NCBI GenBank assembly: GCA_002342295.1
Contig: DDPR01000008.1
Location: 212,801 to 276,800, forward strand
Origin: Burkholderiales bacterium UBA2463
GTDB lineage: Bacteria; Pseudomonadota; Gammaproteobacteria; Burkholderiales; Burkholderiaceae_A
Length of the DNA: 64,000 nt
Reading direction: 5' to 3'
Shown here one piece after another: positions 35,237 to 43,737 of this stretch. How positions within the stretch are numbered: the stretch's first letter is position 1; every line of letters begins with the position of its first letter. Under the pieces are notes generated by a model. That model worked only from the letters and a program-made list of their open reading frames with translations, did no database searches and had not been told where the DNA came from. Position numbers and translations under genes: made by a program.

Positions 35237-35452
35237 CCTCCCTGCGGGCGCGGCTTATTCACAGGAAAAGGTTCTAAGGGAGATTGATTCTCTTTTTAAG
35301 GCTTTTCCTAGAAAGAAATTTTAACTGCATGTTTTTCATGTAATTAATTTTTCACTCCCAGTAAACTGCGTGGATTCTCGCTTGACAGAGCATTTCCCCC
35401 GCATTCTCGAGAGCAGGTTTTGCACAGAGTTGTCCACAGCCCGGAAAGCCCC
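35237..35452. other. AT-rich hemE-priA gap with DnaA boxes
   Basis: This gap contains a conspicuous AT-rich tract (about 35264-35373) in an otherwise GC-rich window. It is flanked by DnaA-box-like sites: a perfect TTATTCACA at 35255-35263 and one-mismatch boxes TTTTGCACA (35418-35426) and TTGTCCACA (35430-35438). A TTGACA hexamer at 35382-35387 could be the -35 of the priA promoter, though no good -10 follows. The combination resembles an unwinding element beside DnaA sites. It could instead be a DnaA-regulated priA promoter. Confidence 0.5.
35278..35297 (+). terminator. Weak possible terminator after hemE
   Basis: A short stem (GGGAGA pairing with TCTCTT, partly by G-U pairs) closes a small loop and is followed by a run of T. 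It lies 41 bases after the hemE stop, where the long parAB-atp-hemE transcript could end. The stem is only four strong pairs, so this is tentative. Confidence 0.25.
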
Positions 35453-37552
35453 GTGATTGCTCAAATTGCCCTCGATACGCCCGGACTGCCGCTTCTGGAC
35501 TACCTTCTGCCGGAGGGTGTGATCGCCCACCCCGGGGACTGGGTCGTCGTGCCCCTCGGGCGCCGAAGGGTGGTTGGGCTTGTAGCGTCTGTTGGGACTT
35601 CGGCCGACCGCTCAGGGGGCAGAGGGTTTGAGCTCAAAGCGGTTGAGCGGGTCTGTGAGGATCTGCCTCGCGTGGGGCAGTCGACACTCGATCTCTACAC
35701 GTTTGCCGCAGCCTATTATCAGCGCACGCTGGGGCAGGTTGCGGCGACTGCCCTGCCAGGCTGGCTCAAGACGCCAAAGGTTCACGAGCATGGGCGGTCT
35801 CGCCCCTCTCGACTTCGTCAACTTCTAAGCGGCACCTCCGTGTCTGAGGCCAGTGAGGATGGGCAGACCCCTCAGGAGTCCCCCACACCTTCTCTCGCCG
35901 CCAAGAGCCTGCCCCCCCTTAATGAGGAACAGGTGCAAGCCCTAGAGGCCTGTCTAAGAGAGAGTCGGCCCCTACTTCTTCACGGTGTGACTGGCTCCGG
36001 AAAGACGCGTGTTTACCTGGAACTGCTCGCAGAGATTCTCGCGCGCGACCACTTCGCGCAGGCCCTCGTTCTGGTGCCCGAGATCGGGCTCACCCCAGCG
36101 ATTAGCGCGCGCATTCAGGAAGCATTTCCGAATGAAAGCCTCGAGGTGATTCATAGTGGTCTGTCTGAGCGCGTGCGCGCTACAGCTTGGCTTCGCGCCG
36201 CAACTGGTCGAGCCAGAATACTGGTGGGGACAAGGACCGCGGTGCTTTGTCCCATGCCCAACTGCAAGCTGATTGTGGTTGACGAGGAGCACGACCATTC
36301 ATACAAACAGCAAGATGGGCTGCGCTATTCAGCCCGAGACCTTGCCGTCTGGCTCGGTCATCGATTGAGCTGTCCGGTGGTGCTCGGAAGCGCGACCCCA
36401 AGCCTTGAGAGCCGAGCCCAGGCAGAGCGCGGGCGATACGCCCGCCAGAGGCTGACGCTGCGGGCTACCGGCGCACCGCGCGCGCGCACCCGTATTGTCG
36501 ATCTGATTCGAGATCGTCCCCAACACGGCCTGAGCGAGGAAGCGAGTCGAGAGATTGAGCGGGCGCTTACGCGAGGAGAACAGGCTCTCGTCTTTGTGAA
36601 CCGTCGTGGCTGGTCTCCCGTTCTTTGCTGCGACGCCTGCGGATGGCGTCAGCAATGCCCAGACTGCTCTGTGCCCATGGTTCTGCACAAACGAAGATCA
36701 AACTGGCGCCTGATCTGCCACCACTGCGCTCGTCAACTGCCCCCGCCGCATGCCTGCCCTGAGTGCTCCAGCACAGACCTTCAGACCGCAGGGCAGGGCT
36801 CGCAACGAATAGAGGAGGCCCTTATTGAGCGGTTTCCCCATGCTCGACTTGCTCGACTTGATCGAGATGCCGTGGCCTCACCCGCCGCCCTGAAGGACAC
36901 ACTAGATCGTATTGAGCGCAGAGAGGTTGACTTGATTGTTGGCACCCAGATGGTTGCGAAAGGCCATGACTTTGCCGGCCTTCGACTCGTGGTCGTCGCT
37001 GATGCTGACGCGCAGCTTGCAAACCCCGATTTCCGGGCACCCGAGTGGCTTTTTGCGACCCTGATCCAGGTCTCGGGGCGCGCCGGCCGACACGACAAAG
37101 GGTCTGATGCGGGGCCCTCAGGAACGGTCCTCATCCAGACTCGAACCCCGAGCCACGCGATGTTTGTCGCCCTTGAGGACGGCCGGGAAGATACGCTTGA
37201 GTCGTATTGGGGGGCGCTTCTGCGTGAGCGAGAGGAGGCTGGAATGCCGCCCTTTGGATTTCTCGCGGCGATACGAGTCTCACACGCACAAGCAGACCGA
37301 GCCGAGCGTGGGGCATCAGAGATTTTCAGCCACTTGCTGGCCCTCATCTCTGCGGGGAATCGACCCGTAAGGGCCTATGCCCCGGTGCCCCGTGTGCCCG
37401 AGCGGCTCGCGGGCAGGACGCGATGGCAGGTTTTGCTCGAGAGCAGTCAACGTCCCGCGCTTCAGCAACTTCTTGGAGAGATGGCCGCCGCACTCACCGC
37501 CTTTCGCGCCCTCGAAGTTCACGTGGAGGTGGACCCCCTCAGCCTCACTTAA
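35453..37552 (+). CDS. priA: Primosomal replication-restart helicase PriA
   Basis: PriA recognises stalled forks and reloads the replisome. Its domains are the N-terminal 3'-end-binding domain (ALDTPGLPLLDYLLPEG), helicase P-loop GVTGSGKTRVY and DEEH box. A zinc-binding insert has four CxxC pairs (CCDAC, CPDC, CHHC, CPEC). The C-terminal half has VGTQMVAKGHDF and QVSGRAGR. GTG 35453 is chosen because GGAAAG precedes it and the family opens here; the frame is also open to a TTG at 35420. The product is 699 residues. It ends one base from the convergent coq7 stop. Confidence 0.95.
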   Translation: MIAQIALDTPGLPLLDYLLPEGVIAHPGDWVVVPLGRRRVVGLVASVGTSADRSGGRGFELKAVERVCEDLPRVGQSTLDLYTFAAAYYQRTLGQVAATALPGWLKTPKVHEHGRSRPSRLRQLLSGTSVSEASEDGQTPQESPTPSLAAKSLPPLNEEQVQALEACLRESRPLLLHGVTGSGKTRVYLELLAEILARDHFAQALVLVPEIGLTPAISARIQEAFPNESLEVIHSGLSERVRATAWLRAATGRARILVGTRTAVLCPMPNCKLIVVDEEHDHSYKQQDGLRYSARDLAVWLGHRLSCPVVLGSATPSLESRAQAERGRYARQRLTLRATGAPRARTRIVDLIRDRPQHGLSEEASREIERALTRGEQALVFVNRRGWSPVLCCDACGWRQQCPDCSVPMVLHKRRSNWRLICHHCARQLPPPHACPECSSTDLQTAGQGSQRIEEALIERFPHARLARLDRDAVASPAALKDTLDRIERREVDLIVGTQMVAKGHDFAGLRLVVVADADAQLANPDFRAPEWLFATLIQVSGRAGRHDKGSDAGPSGTVLIQTRTPSHAMFVALEDGREDTLESYWGALLREREEAGMPPFGFLAAIRVSHAQADRAERGASEIFSHLLALISAGNRPVRAYAPVPRVPERLAGRTRWQVLLESSQRPALQQLLGEMAAALTAFRALEVHVEVDPLSLT

Positions 37553-38179
37553 TCAGAGAAAGTAGGCGGTCTGCGTCATGACCTTCGCGGAGCGCTTCAT
37601 TGCTGCCTGAACCCATTCCGGAAGACTCTCGGCCCCTGCGCGAGCTGCTGACTCCCCATGCTCTTTTTCGTCTGAGGACATCTTCTCGAGGATGGCGCGC
37701 GAGGCCGTATCCGCCTGTGGCAACCGTGTGAGATGGCCAGTGAGGTGCGCCTCGACCTGACGCTCAGTCTCCACGAGAAAGGCAAGTGATTTCTTTCGGC
37801 CAAGGCACCCTGCAGCCAAGCCAAGCGCGAAGGCCCCCGCATACCAGAGGGGGTTGAAGACGCTGGAGCGAGCGCCCAGCTGGTCGAGTCGACCCTGGGT
37901 CCATTGAAGATGGTCTGCCTCCTCGCGGGCGGCATTGAGCAGGAGGCTGCGAAGCTCGGCCTCCCTGGCAACGAAAGCCTGTCCCTGATAGAGGCCTTGC
38001 GCTGCAATCTCCCCTGCATGGTTCACGCGCATCAGCCCAGCCGCGTGCCTGCGTTCGGAGTCGGTCAGCGAGGCGTCTGGGAGATCGGCAGATGGGGAGG
38101 GGCGCCCGGAGTGGGGGGCCCCAATCGTGAGGCTTTTCAGGGCGTTGTCGAGCGCAACGATGAGCCGGTCTAGCCCCAC
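37553..38179 (-). CDS. coq7: Ubiquinone biosynthesis hydroxylase Coq7
   Basis: Coq7 is a di-iron monooxygenase that performs the last ring hydroxylation of ubiquinone synthesis. It is membrane-associated through a hydrophobic patch (LWYAGAFALGLAAGCLG). The ferritin-like iron ligands are seen in NHAGEIAAQGLYQG, EEADHLQW, VEAHLTGHL and DEKEHGESA. GTG 38179 gives 208 residues starting at the family-like GLDRLIVALDNALK; the longer open frame would run into the cytochrome gene. It lies 16 bases after that gene on the same strand. Confidence 0.93.
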   Translation of the reverse strand: MGLDRLIVALDNALKSLTIGAPHSGRPSPSADLPDASLTDSERRHAAGLMRVNHAGEIAAQGLYQGQAFVAREAELRSLLLNAAREEADHLQWTQGRLDQLGARSSVFNPLWYAGAFALGLAAGCLGRKKSLAFLVETERQVEAHLTGHLTRLPQADTASRAILEKMSSDEKEHGESAARAGAESLPEWVQAAMKRSAKVMTQTAYFL

Positions 38180-38195
38180 TGCGCTTGAGGGATTG

Positions 38196-38702
38196 TTACT
38201 TTGAGGCGAAGCTTGCACCGCCGGCGTTGGCCAGGTGGGCGACCGCCTTGCCAATTTCGTCATCGCTGTACTGCCCACCACCCTGGGCGCCCATGGCTCC
38301 CTTGCCCTTCAAGGCGGAAGTGAGAAGCGCTGGATAGCCTTTGGCGATTCTGGACGCCCAGGCCGCCTTGTCGCCAAACTTGGGTGAACCGAGCACGCCG
38401 GCCGTATGGCATCCCGCACACTGGGCCGCATAAACCTGCGCCCCCGATCGAACGACCTTAGCGCCACCCGCGGGCGTAGCCGCCTGCTGGCCCGCCTCTG
38501 GTTCCGTGATGATTTTGCCAACGGGCTTGATGCGATTGGCAGTAGCCTCGGGGGTTAATGCAGAACTTCCCGCCCCGCTGCGCGTCTGCGCACCGATGTA
38601 TTTCGTGAGCAACACAATGACGACGATGGGCACAATAAAGCCAAGGGCCACCGCGAGGATGAGCTGCTTGGGTGTTTTGATGGGGGAGTCGTGGTCGCTC
38701 AT
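38196..38702 (-). CDS. Membrane-anchored c-type cytochrome (c5-like)
   Basis: This 168-residue protein has an uncleaved N-terminal membrane helix (about residues 13-35), an alanine/proline-rich linker, and one cytochrome c domain. Heme attaches at CAGCH (Cys95, Cys98, His99), and Met137 in GKGAMGAQGG is the likely distal ligand. The GAMGAQGG and YSDDEI features resemble cytochrome c5 of proteobacteria, a periplasmic electron carrier to terminal oxidases. It is followed by coq7, so both genes serve the respiratory chain. Confidence 0.9.
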   Translation of the reverse strand: MSDHDSPIKTPKQLILAVALGFIVPIVVIVLLTKYIGAQTRSGAGSSALTPEATANRIKPVGKIITEPEAGQQAATPAGGAKVVRSGAQVYAAQCAGCHTAGVLGSPKFGDKAAWASRIAKGYPALLTSALKGKGAMGAQGGGQYSDDEIGKAVAHLANAGGASFASK

Positions 38703-38769
38703 TCTTCTCTGCAGGGTAGGAGTTAGGAGGAGGTCTGACGGTATTATAGAAGGCTTGGTTGATGAACAG

Positions 38770-38845
38770 GCGTCTGTAGCTCAGTGGATAGAGTATTGGC
38801 CTCCGAAGCCAAGGGTCGCAGGTTCGATTCCTGCCAGACGCGCCA
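38770..38845 (+). tRNA. tRNA-Arg (anticodon CCG)
   Basis: A 76-base cloverleaf: acceptor stem GCGTCTG/CAGACGC, D-arm TAGCTCAGTGGATAGAGTA, anticodon stem TTGGC/GCCAA with loop CTCCGAA (anticodon CCG, reading CGG), T-arm with GGTTCGATTCC, and an encoded CCA end at 38843-38845. A TATTAT at 38742-38747 may be its -10 box. It stands alone between divergent cytochrome and convergent dgkA genes. Confidence 0.98.
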
Positions 38846-38910
38846 CCTCTTCGACCCTAATGCCCCCATCCGATGGCCATGACCCAGCCCCTCTCCTCGA
38901 TACGATCTGA

Positions 38911-39321
38911 TCATGATCTTTGCCAGAGGGCTACCAGCAGGGTGATCCAGCAGCTTCCACAGAAGGCGAGAGAGAGAAACACTGCTGCGCTCGCGGCATC
39001 TTTTGCAAAGCCTGAGAGGGGGTGCCGCTCTGCTGAGATTCGATCGATGCACAGTTCAATGCCTGTATTGAGCAACTCCACGATGAGAACGAGCACCATC
39101 GCGCCAGCGAGCACGAGTCGCTCAAGTGCAAAAAAAGGCAGCCACACCAAAAGGAAAGAGAGGCAGGCAAAGCCTGCAACCTCGAGCCGGAAGGCTGATT
39201 CGGATAGAAAGGTGTAGCGAATGCCGCGAACGGAGTTGATAAGGGCCGGCCAGAGACGCTTCAAACCGTGTCCCGGGGAGTATCCAGCGGGGCGCGAGGG
39301 CGGATTATGTGGAGCAGACAT
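38911..39321 (-). CDS. dgkA: Diacylglycerol kinase
   Basis: DgkA is a small trimeric inner-membrane kinase that recycles diacylglycerol to phosphatidic acid. Landmarks are the N-terminal amphipathic region, SVRGIRYTFLSESAFRLEV, and the signature VELLNTGIELCIDRIS with the catalytic glutamate, followed by AKDAASAAVFLSLAF. Three membrane segments are visible. ATG 39321 gives 136 residues (MSAPHNPPSRPAGYSPGHG...). The open frame reaches 39372, but that would overlap the divergent argS region. The start is moderately certain. Confidence 0.93.
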   Translation of the reverse strand: MSAPHNPPSRPAGYSPGHGLKRLWPALINSVRGIRYTFLSESAFRLEVAGFACLSFLLVWLPFFALERLVLAGAMVLVLIVELLNTGIELCIDRISAERHPLSGFAKDAASAAVFLSLAFCGSCWITLLVALWQRS

Positions 39322-39384
39322 GCGCGCACCATACGCAAAGCGGCGCAACTCGTCTATCGTGCGCAGTGCCATCCGGGAGCGCCT

Positions 39385-41175
39385 GTGCTAGCCCATCAGC
39401 GAGCGGCACTTGCCGACATGCTGCGATCGGCAATACAAGAGATAGCCGAGCAGTCGAGTCTGGGAGGCCTCACACTACTTGATGTTCTCGCCAGCTTGCA
39501 TCAGCCAAAGCAGGCGGAGCACGGAGATCAAGCGAGCGGAATCGCCCTGCGTCTGGCCAAGCCGCTCGGCCGAAAACCCCCCGACGTGGCGCGGGCTCTC
39601 GTTGAGCGTCTCACAGGTCAGCCCAGCTATCGTGCCCTTGTTGCTCGAGAGGAGATTGCGGGGCCTGGCTTTGTGAACTTCACCCTCACTGACCAGGCCA
39701 GGGGACAGGTCCTCGGAGAGATCATCTCGCAGGGCGAGCGTTTTGGTCACCAGCCCCCCTTATCAGCTGGTTCGGTGTTGCTTGAGTTTGTCTCAGCAAA
39801 TCCCACCGGCCCCCTTCATGTGGGACATGGCCGACAAGCCGCGTTGGGCGATTCTTTGGCGAACATCCTTGCTTCGCAGGGCGCGCGAGTTCATCGAGAG
39901 TTCTATTACAACGATGCGGGCGCGCAGATCCAGAACCTTGCGCTGTCGGTGCAGTCTCGGGCGAAGGGCCTCGCTCCCGAAGATCCCGATTTTCCGGCAG
40001 ACGGCTATCGAGGCGATTACGTTATTGAGATCGCAAAGGCCTACATGTCCGGCCAGACCGTTGTTGCGCGGGATGCTCAGCCCATCGTCGGCGCAGCCGA
40101 CGAGAACAACCTTGAGTCCATTCGACACTTCGCAGTCACCGCCCTTCGTCACGAACAGGACCTCGATCTCACCGCTTTCGGCGTTGTTTTTGATCAGTTC
40201 AGCCTGGAGTCAGCCCTCTATGAGAATGGCTCGGTAGATGAGGTGGTTGATGAGCTCGCTCGCCTTGGCCATGCCTATGAGCAAGACGGTGCTCTTTGGC
40301 TCCGTTCCACGGCCTTTGGGGATGACAAGGATCGCGTGATGCGCAAGTCCGACGGGAGCTATACCTACTTCGTCCCTGACGTGGCTTATCACCTCGGGAA
40401 GTGGCGCAGAGGGTTTGACCGCGCGATCAATATTCAGGGCTCTGATCATCATGGAACCGTTGCTCGTGTTCGGGCGGGCCTCCAGGCGCTCGACTGCGGA
40501 ATCCCCCCGGGCTTCCCAGACTATGTGCTCCACAAGATGGTGACCGTCATGCGTGCCGGCCAAGAGGTGAAGATCTCCAAGCGCGCGGGCTCTTACGTGA
40601 CCCTGCGCGACTTGATTCAGTGGTCCGGGGAGTTGCGAAACGAGCAGGGCGATCTGCTTGGCGTTGACGAGACCAAGGGCCGTGACGCGGTCCGGTTTTT
40701 CTTGGTGTCTCGAAAGGCAGAAACGGAGTTTGTGTTTGACGTGGACCTCGCGCTATCTCGAAGTGACGACAACCCGGTCTATTACATCCAATACGCGCAT
40801 GCCCGAGTGATGCAGGTGCTCAGCCAGGCGGGATGGTCTTGGACTCAGGCGCTCGAGTGGCTCGATGGGCTCAGCGACCCCGATCTTCAGGCGCTCAAGG
40901 CGCGGCTCGTCAGTGCGCGAGAGGCCCAGCTCTGTAGGCGACTCGCCGAGTACCCAGCCTGCCTTGCCTTGGCGGCTCAGGAGCTCTCTCCGCATCACCT
41001 TGCGTTTTACCTTCGCGAGCTCGCTGCGGACCTCCATGGTTTCTACAACACGGATCGAGTGTTGATTGATGATGAGAGCCTCAAGCGGGCTCGATTGGCA
41101 CTTCTTATTTGCACGGCGACGGTTCTTCGGGCGGGCACCCGGCTGTTGGGCGTATCCTGCCCCGATCGCATGTAA
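39385..41175 (+). CDS. argS: Arginyl-tRNA synthetase
   Basis: ArgS charges tRNA-Arg. The HIGH motif appears as PLHVGHGR after SANPTGP, and the KMSKS-like motif as VKISKRAGSYVTL. The C-terminal anticodon-binding domain ends with the conserved LLGVSCPDRM. GTG 39385 has GGGAG five bases upstream, and the protein then begins VLAHQRAALADML, which fits family N-termini (596 residues). ATG 39418 is an alternative. The longer open frame to 39268 overlaps the divergent dgkA. It lies near a tRNA-Arg gene, probably by chance. Confidence 0.95.
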   Translation: MLAHQRAALADMLRSAIQEIAEQSSLGGLTLLDVLASLHQPKQAEHGDQASGIALRLAKPLGRKPPDVARALVERLTGQPSYRALVAREEIAGPGFVNFTLTDQARGQVLGEIISQGERFGHQPPLSAGSVLLEFVSANPTGPLHVGHGRQAALGDSLANILASQGARVHREFYYNDAGAQIQNLALSVQSRAKGLAPEDPDFPADGYRGDYVIEIAKAYMSGQTVVARDAQPIVGAADENNLESIRHFAVTALRHEQDLDLTAFGVVFDQFSLESALYENGSVDEVVDELARLGHAYEQDGALWLRSTAFGDDKDRVMRKSDGSYTYFVPDVAYHLGKWRRGFDRAINIQGSDHHGTVARVRAGLQALDCGIPPGFPDYVLHKMVTVMRAGQEVKISKRAGSYVTLRDLIQWSGELRNEQGDLLGVDETKGRDAVRFFLVSRKAETEFVFDVDLALSRSDDNPVYYIQYAHARVMQVLSQAGWSWTQALEWLDGLSDPDLQALKARLVSAREAQLCRRLAEYPACLALAAQELSPHHLAFYLRELAADLHGFYNTDRVLIDDESLKRARLALLICTATVLRAGTRLLGVSCPDRM

Positions 41176-41202
41176 CACACGCAAGGGATGTAAGCTTTTC
41201 GA

Positions 41203-41778
41203 ATGACAAGCATGTCGGGCTCGACCAAAACTCCTCACTCCCGCAACGCACCGGGCAAGTCGTCGGTGCCCGAGCCAAAGGCTGGCCTCTTTTCGGGGAC
41301 GCTCATGACCTTCGCGGTGGGCATGGCTTCGGGCCTCATGCTTGCCGGCCTGGTCGCCTTCTACATCCTTGTGTCCCCATCGCCGTTTGTCGACAAAGGC
41401 CTTCGCAAGCCGAGTTCAGCGGACAAGCCGGCTGCCTCGGCCAAGACCGAGGAGGCTCAGGCAGAGGCGAGTGCTGAGCCACCAAAGGCCGTTGAAGAGG
41501 CGCAGCCTGCCAAACCGCCCCCCCCAGCAGAGCCGGCTGGTACGACTTACTACCTTCAGGTCGCAGCCTTTCGCGCCAATTCGGAGGCCGATCAGATGCG
41601 TGCCCGCTTGGCTATTCTTGGCTTTGAGGCGGCAATCACACAGACTCGTCGAGATGGCGAGACGCTCTATCGGGTGCGAATTGGCCCCTTCCAGCAGTTC
41701 GATGAGTTAAACCGTGTGAAAGCCGCGCTGCTCGAGGTGAATGTCGAGTCCACGGTGATTCGTGTGCTGCCCGAGTAG
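41203..41778 (+). CDS. SPOR-domain membrane protein (FtsN/DedD type)
   Basis: This 191-residue protein has a short cytoplasmic start, one membrane helix (about 34-56, TFAVGMASGLMLAGLVAFYILV) and an alanine/proline/glutamate-rich periplasmic linker. A C-terminal SPOR domain starts YYLQVAAFRANSEADQMRARL and continues through YRVRIGPFQQFDELNRVKAAL. SPOR domains bind denuded peptidoglycan at the division site. The layout is that of the FtsN-like gene found after argS in Burkholderiales. I give no symbol because the essential FtsN region cannot be recognised. Confidence 0.88.
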   Translation: MTSMSGSTKTPHSRNAPGKSSVPEPKAGLFSGTLMTFAVGMASGLMLAGLVAFYILVSPSPFVDKGLRKPSSADKPAASAKTEEAQAEASAEPPKAVEEAQPAKPPPPAEPAGTTYYLQVAAFRANSEADQMRARLAILGFEAAITQTRRDGETLYRVRIGPFQQFDELNRVKAALLEVNVESTVIRVLPE

Positions 41779-41804
41779 TGCCCTGACTCTGAGAGGAGAT
41801 GCGC

Positions 41805-42455
41805 ATGAACCATAGCCAATATCTTGAGACCCGACGAGCGCTGCTTGCAATCTCTGGCCTTCTCTCAGCCTGGCCATTGCTTGGGCGGGCTCAGAGTGCC
41901 TTCGATGAGGGCATTGATTTCTCTGCCCTCAGGGCTCCACAGCCCACACAGGTCAAGGGCCGAATCGAGGTCATTGAGTTCTTCTGGTTTGCCTGCCCTC
42001 ACTGCTATGCGCTGGAACCCCGACTCAACGCGTGGGTGAAGACGCTTCCAAAGTCGGTTGCTTTTCGCCGCGAGCATGTGTCTTTTCGGGGCACCGTCCA
42101 GCAGCAGCTCTTCTACACGCTGAGCGCTCTAAAGCTTGTCGAGGCCCAGTCTGCGTCGGTGTTCAAGACCATTCACGACCGACAAGTGCCTCTTAACACT
42201 CAAGATGCGGTGTTCGCTTGGGCGCGTGATCAGGGCATCGACATGGCTCGATTTGAAAAGGCGTGGAACTCATCGGAGGTTGTCGCGGAAATGAAGCGAG
42301 CGACCGCACTGATGGCGGCCCACGAAGTGGATAGCGTCCCGCGCTTTACCGTTCAGGGCCGCTTCGTGACGTCACCAGCGATGGCGGGTGGGAGTCAAGA
42401 GCGGGTGTTGCAGGTGCTGAACTTCTTGATCCAGAAATCTCGCTCCTTGGCCTAG
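41805..42455 (+). CDS. dsbA: Thiol:disulfide interchange protein DsbA
   Basis: DsbA oxidises cysteines of newly exported proteins. A signal peptide (about residues 10-30, ending LGRAQS) precedes a thioredoxin fold with an inserted helical domain. The active site is CPHC (Cys64, Cys67), and the cis-proline loop is DSVPRF. ATG 41805 is favoured, since AGGAG is six bases upstream; ATG 41799 directly abuts that ribosome-binding site. The product is 216 residues. Confidence 0.93.
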   Translation: MNHSQYLETRRALLAISGLLSAWPLLGRAQSAFDEGIDFSALRAPQPTQVKGRIEVIEFFWFACPHCYALEPRLNAWVKTLPKSVAFRREHVSFRGTVQQQLFYTLSALKLVEAQSASVFKTIHDRQVPLNTQDAVFAWARDQGIDMARFEKAWNSSEVVAEMKRATALMAAHEVDSVPRFTVQGRFVTSPAMAGGSQERVLQVLNFLIQKSRSLA

Positions 42456-43360
42456 TCGTTGATGAGCAGGGCGTAGGCCTCTTCACGACTCAGGCCCAGG
42501 CCCTTCGATAAGAGCTTGGCCACGGCGGGCTTGGGGAGGTGCTCGGCCAATAGCGCCGCCCACTCAGCGGGGTCCACGTCCCTTCGCCTGACCTGTTTCT
42601 CTGAGCGGGGACCAAAGACCAAGACCATTTCTCCCTGTCCGCTCTGGGTATCTGTGGCCAGACCGATGGCACGCTGTTCGCGGACCTCGTGAATGCTCCC
42701 GCGCAAAAGAGTCTCAAATCGTTTGGTCATCTCTCTTGCGATGAGCAGGGGAGCTTCTCGCCCCAGAATCTCTTGCGCATCAACGAGCGCCTCTTGGATC
42801 CGGTGTGGCGCTTCAAAGGCGACACAGATGCCGCCTTGATGTCGAATCTGGGTGAGCACGGCTCTTCGAGCGACCTGCTTGGCCGGGAGAAACCCAAAGA
42901 AGCAGGTGGGTCGCTCCTCCTTGTCTAAGAAACCGCTGACGCTGAGGGCCGCGGTGAGGGCGCTGGGTCCCGGCACCGGATAGACCGCAAGGCCCACGCG
43001 CCAGGCTTCGGCCACCAGCCTCGCTCCTGGGTCACACACTGCAGGGGTTCCCGCGTCGGAGACCAAGACAACAGACTTTCCCAGGAGCCCCTGCTCCACG
43101 ACAAATTGGCAGACCGATGCCTCGTTGTGGGCGTGAACGGAAATGAGGCTGGAAGCGTCTCGGGAGAGCCCGAGCATTCGCATCAGCACGCGCGTCTTAC
43201 GGCTGTCTTCGGCACACACGATGTCTGCCTCGCCGAGCAGCCAGGCGGCACGGGGGCTAAGGTCGCCCATGTGCCCGATAGGCGTGGCGAGCACATAAAG
43301 GCCAGTCTTTGGCCTCTGATCTTCAGGGCCCCACAGAGGAGGGTGTTCTTGCCGAGCCAT
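42452..43360 (-). CDS. rsmI: 16S rRNA (cytidine-1402 2'-O)-methyltransferase RsmI
   Basis: RsmI 2'-O-methylates C1402 in the ribosomal decoding centre. It shows the tetrapyrrole-methylase fold: GLYVLATPIGHMGDLSPRA, CAEDSRKTRVLM, VSDAGTPAVCDPGARL and PGPSALTAALSVSGF. ATG 43360 gives 302 residues; the open frame reaches 43684 but that stretch is antisense to yraN. Its first codons overlap the start of the divergent yraN by 12 bases. The last 4 bases overlap the convergent dsbA end. Confidence 0.95.
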   Translation of the reverse strand: MARQEHPPLWGPEDQRPKTGLYVLATPIGHMGDLSPRAAWLLGEADIVCAEDSRKTRVLMRMLGLSRDASSLISVHAHNEASVCQFVVEQGLLGKSVVLVSDAGTPAVCDPGARLVAEAWRVGLAVYPVPGPSALTAALSVSGFLDKEERPTCFFGFLPAKQVARRAVLTQIRHQGGICVAFEAPHRIQEALVDAQEILGREAPLLIAREMTKRFETLLRGSIHEVREQRAIGLATDTQSGQGEMVLVFGPRSEKQVRRRDVDPAEWAALLAEHLPKPAVAKLLSKGLGLSREEAYALLIND

Positions 43361-43711
43361 AAACAGACCTTGGGGTATGACGCAGAAACCACCGCCCTTC
43401 ATTACCTGCAGCGCCAGGGCCTGCGATGCCTGGCGCGCAATGTGCGCTTTAGGGCGGGAGAGCTGGACCTCATTATGGCTGAGGGCTCGGTCGTTGTTTT
43501 TGTCGAGGTGCGCAGTCGAAGCGGCCCGGGGTTCGGGGGCGCGCGAGAATCGATCACCCTGCAAAAGCGAAGACGAACGGCCAGGGCTGCCCAGATCTGG
43601 ATGAGCCGGTTTGCGAATCATCCCCCCGTCTGTCGTTTCGATGCAGTGCTTATTGAAGCCGGTGAGCTGGAATGGATACGACACGCATTTACAGTTGATG
43701 CGCTCCTATAA
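43349..43711 (+). CDS. yraN: YraN family protein (UPF0102, endonuclease-like fold)
   Basis: This 120-residue protein has the UPF0102 core ETTALHYLQRQGLRCLARNVRF, RAGELDLIMAEG and VVFVEVRSRSG, then CRFDAVLIE. The E-x-D-L...F-V-E-V-K/R pattern is that of restriction-endonuclease-like nucleases; the cellular role is not established. TTG 43349 is chosen because AGAGGAGG ends six bases upstream. TTG 43370 is a shorter option. It pairs divergently with rsmI, as in many proteobacteria. Its stop overlaps the A of the next ATG (TAATG). Confidence 0.88.
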   Translation: MPSHKQTLGYDAETTALHYLQRQGLRCLARNVRFRAGELDLIMAEGSVVVFVEVRSRSGPGFGGARESITLQKRRRTARAAQIWMSRFANHPPVCRFDAVLIEAGELEWIRHAFTVDALL

Positions 43712-43737
43712 TGAAGCCATCTCAAAAAGGACTTCTC

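Noticed and set aside
38846..38910. Gap after tRNA-Arg examined for an integrase attachment site or prophage edge
   Set aside because: No integrase gene and no repeat of the tRNA 3' end were seen; the next gene is ordinary dgkA.
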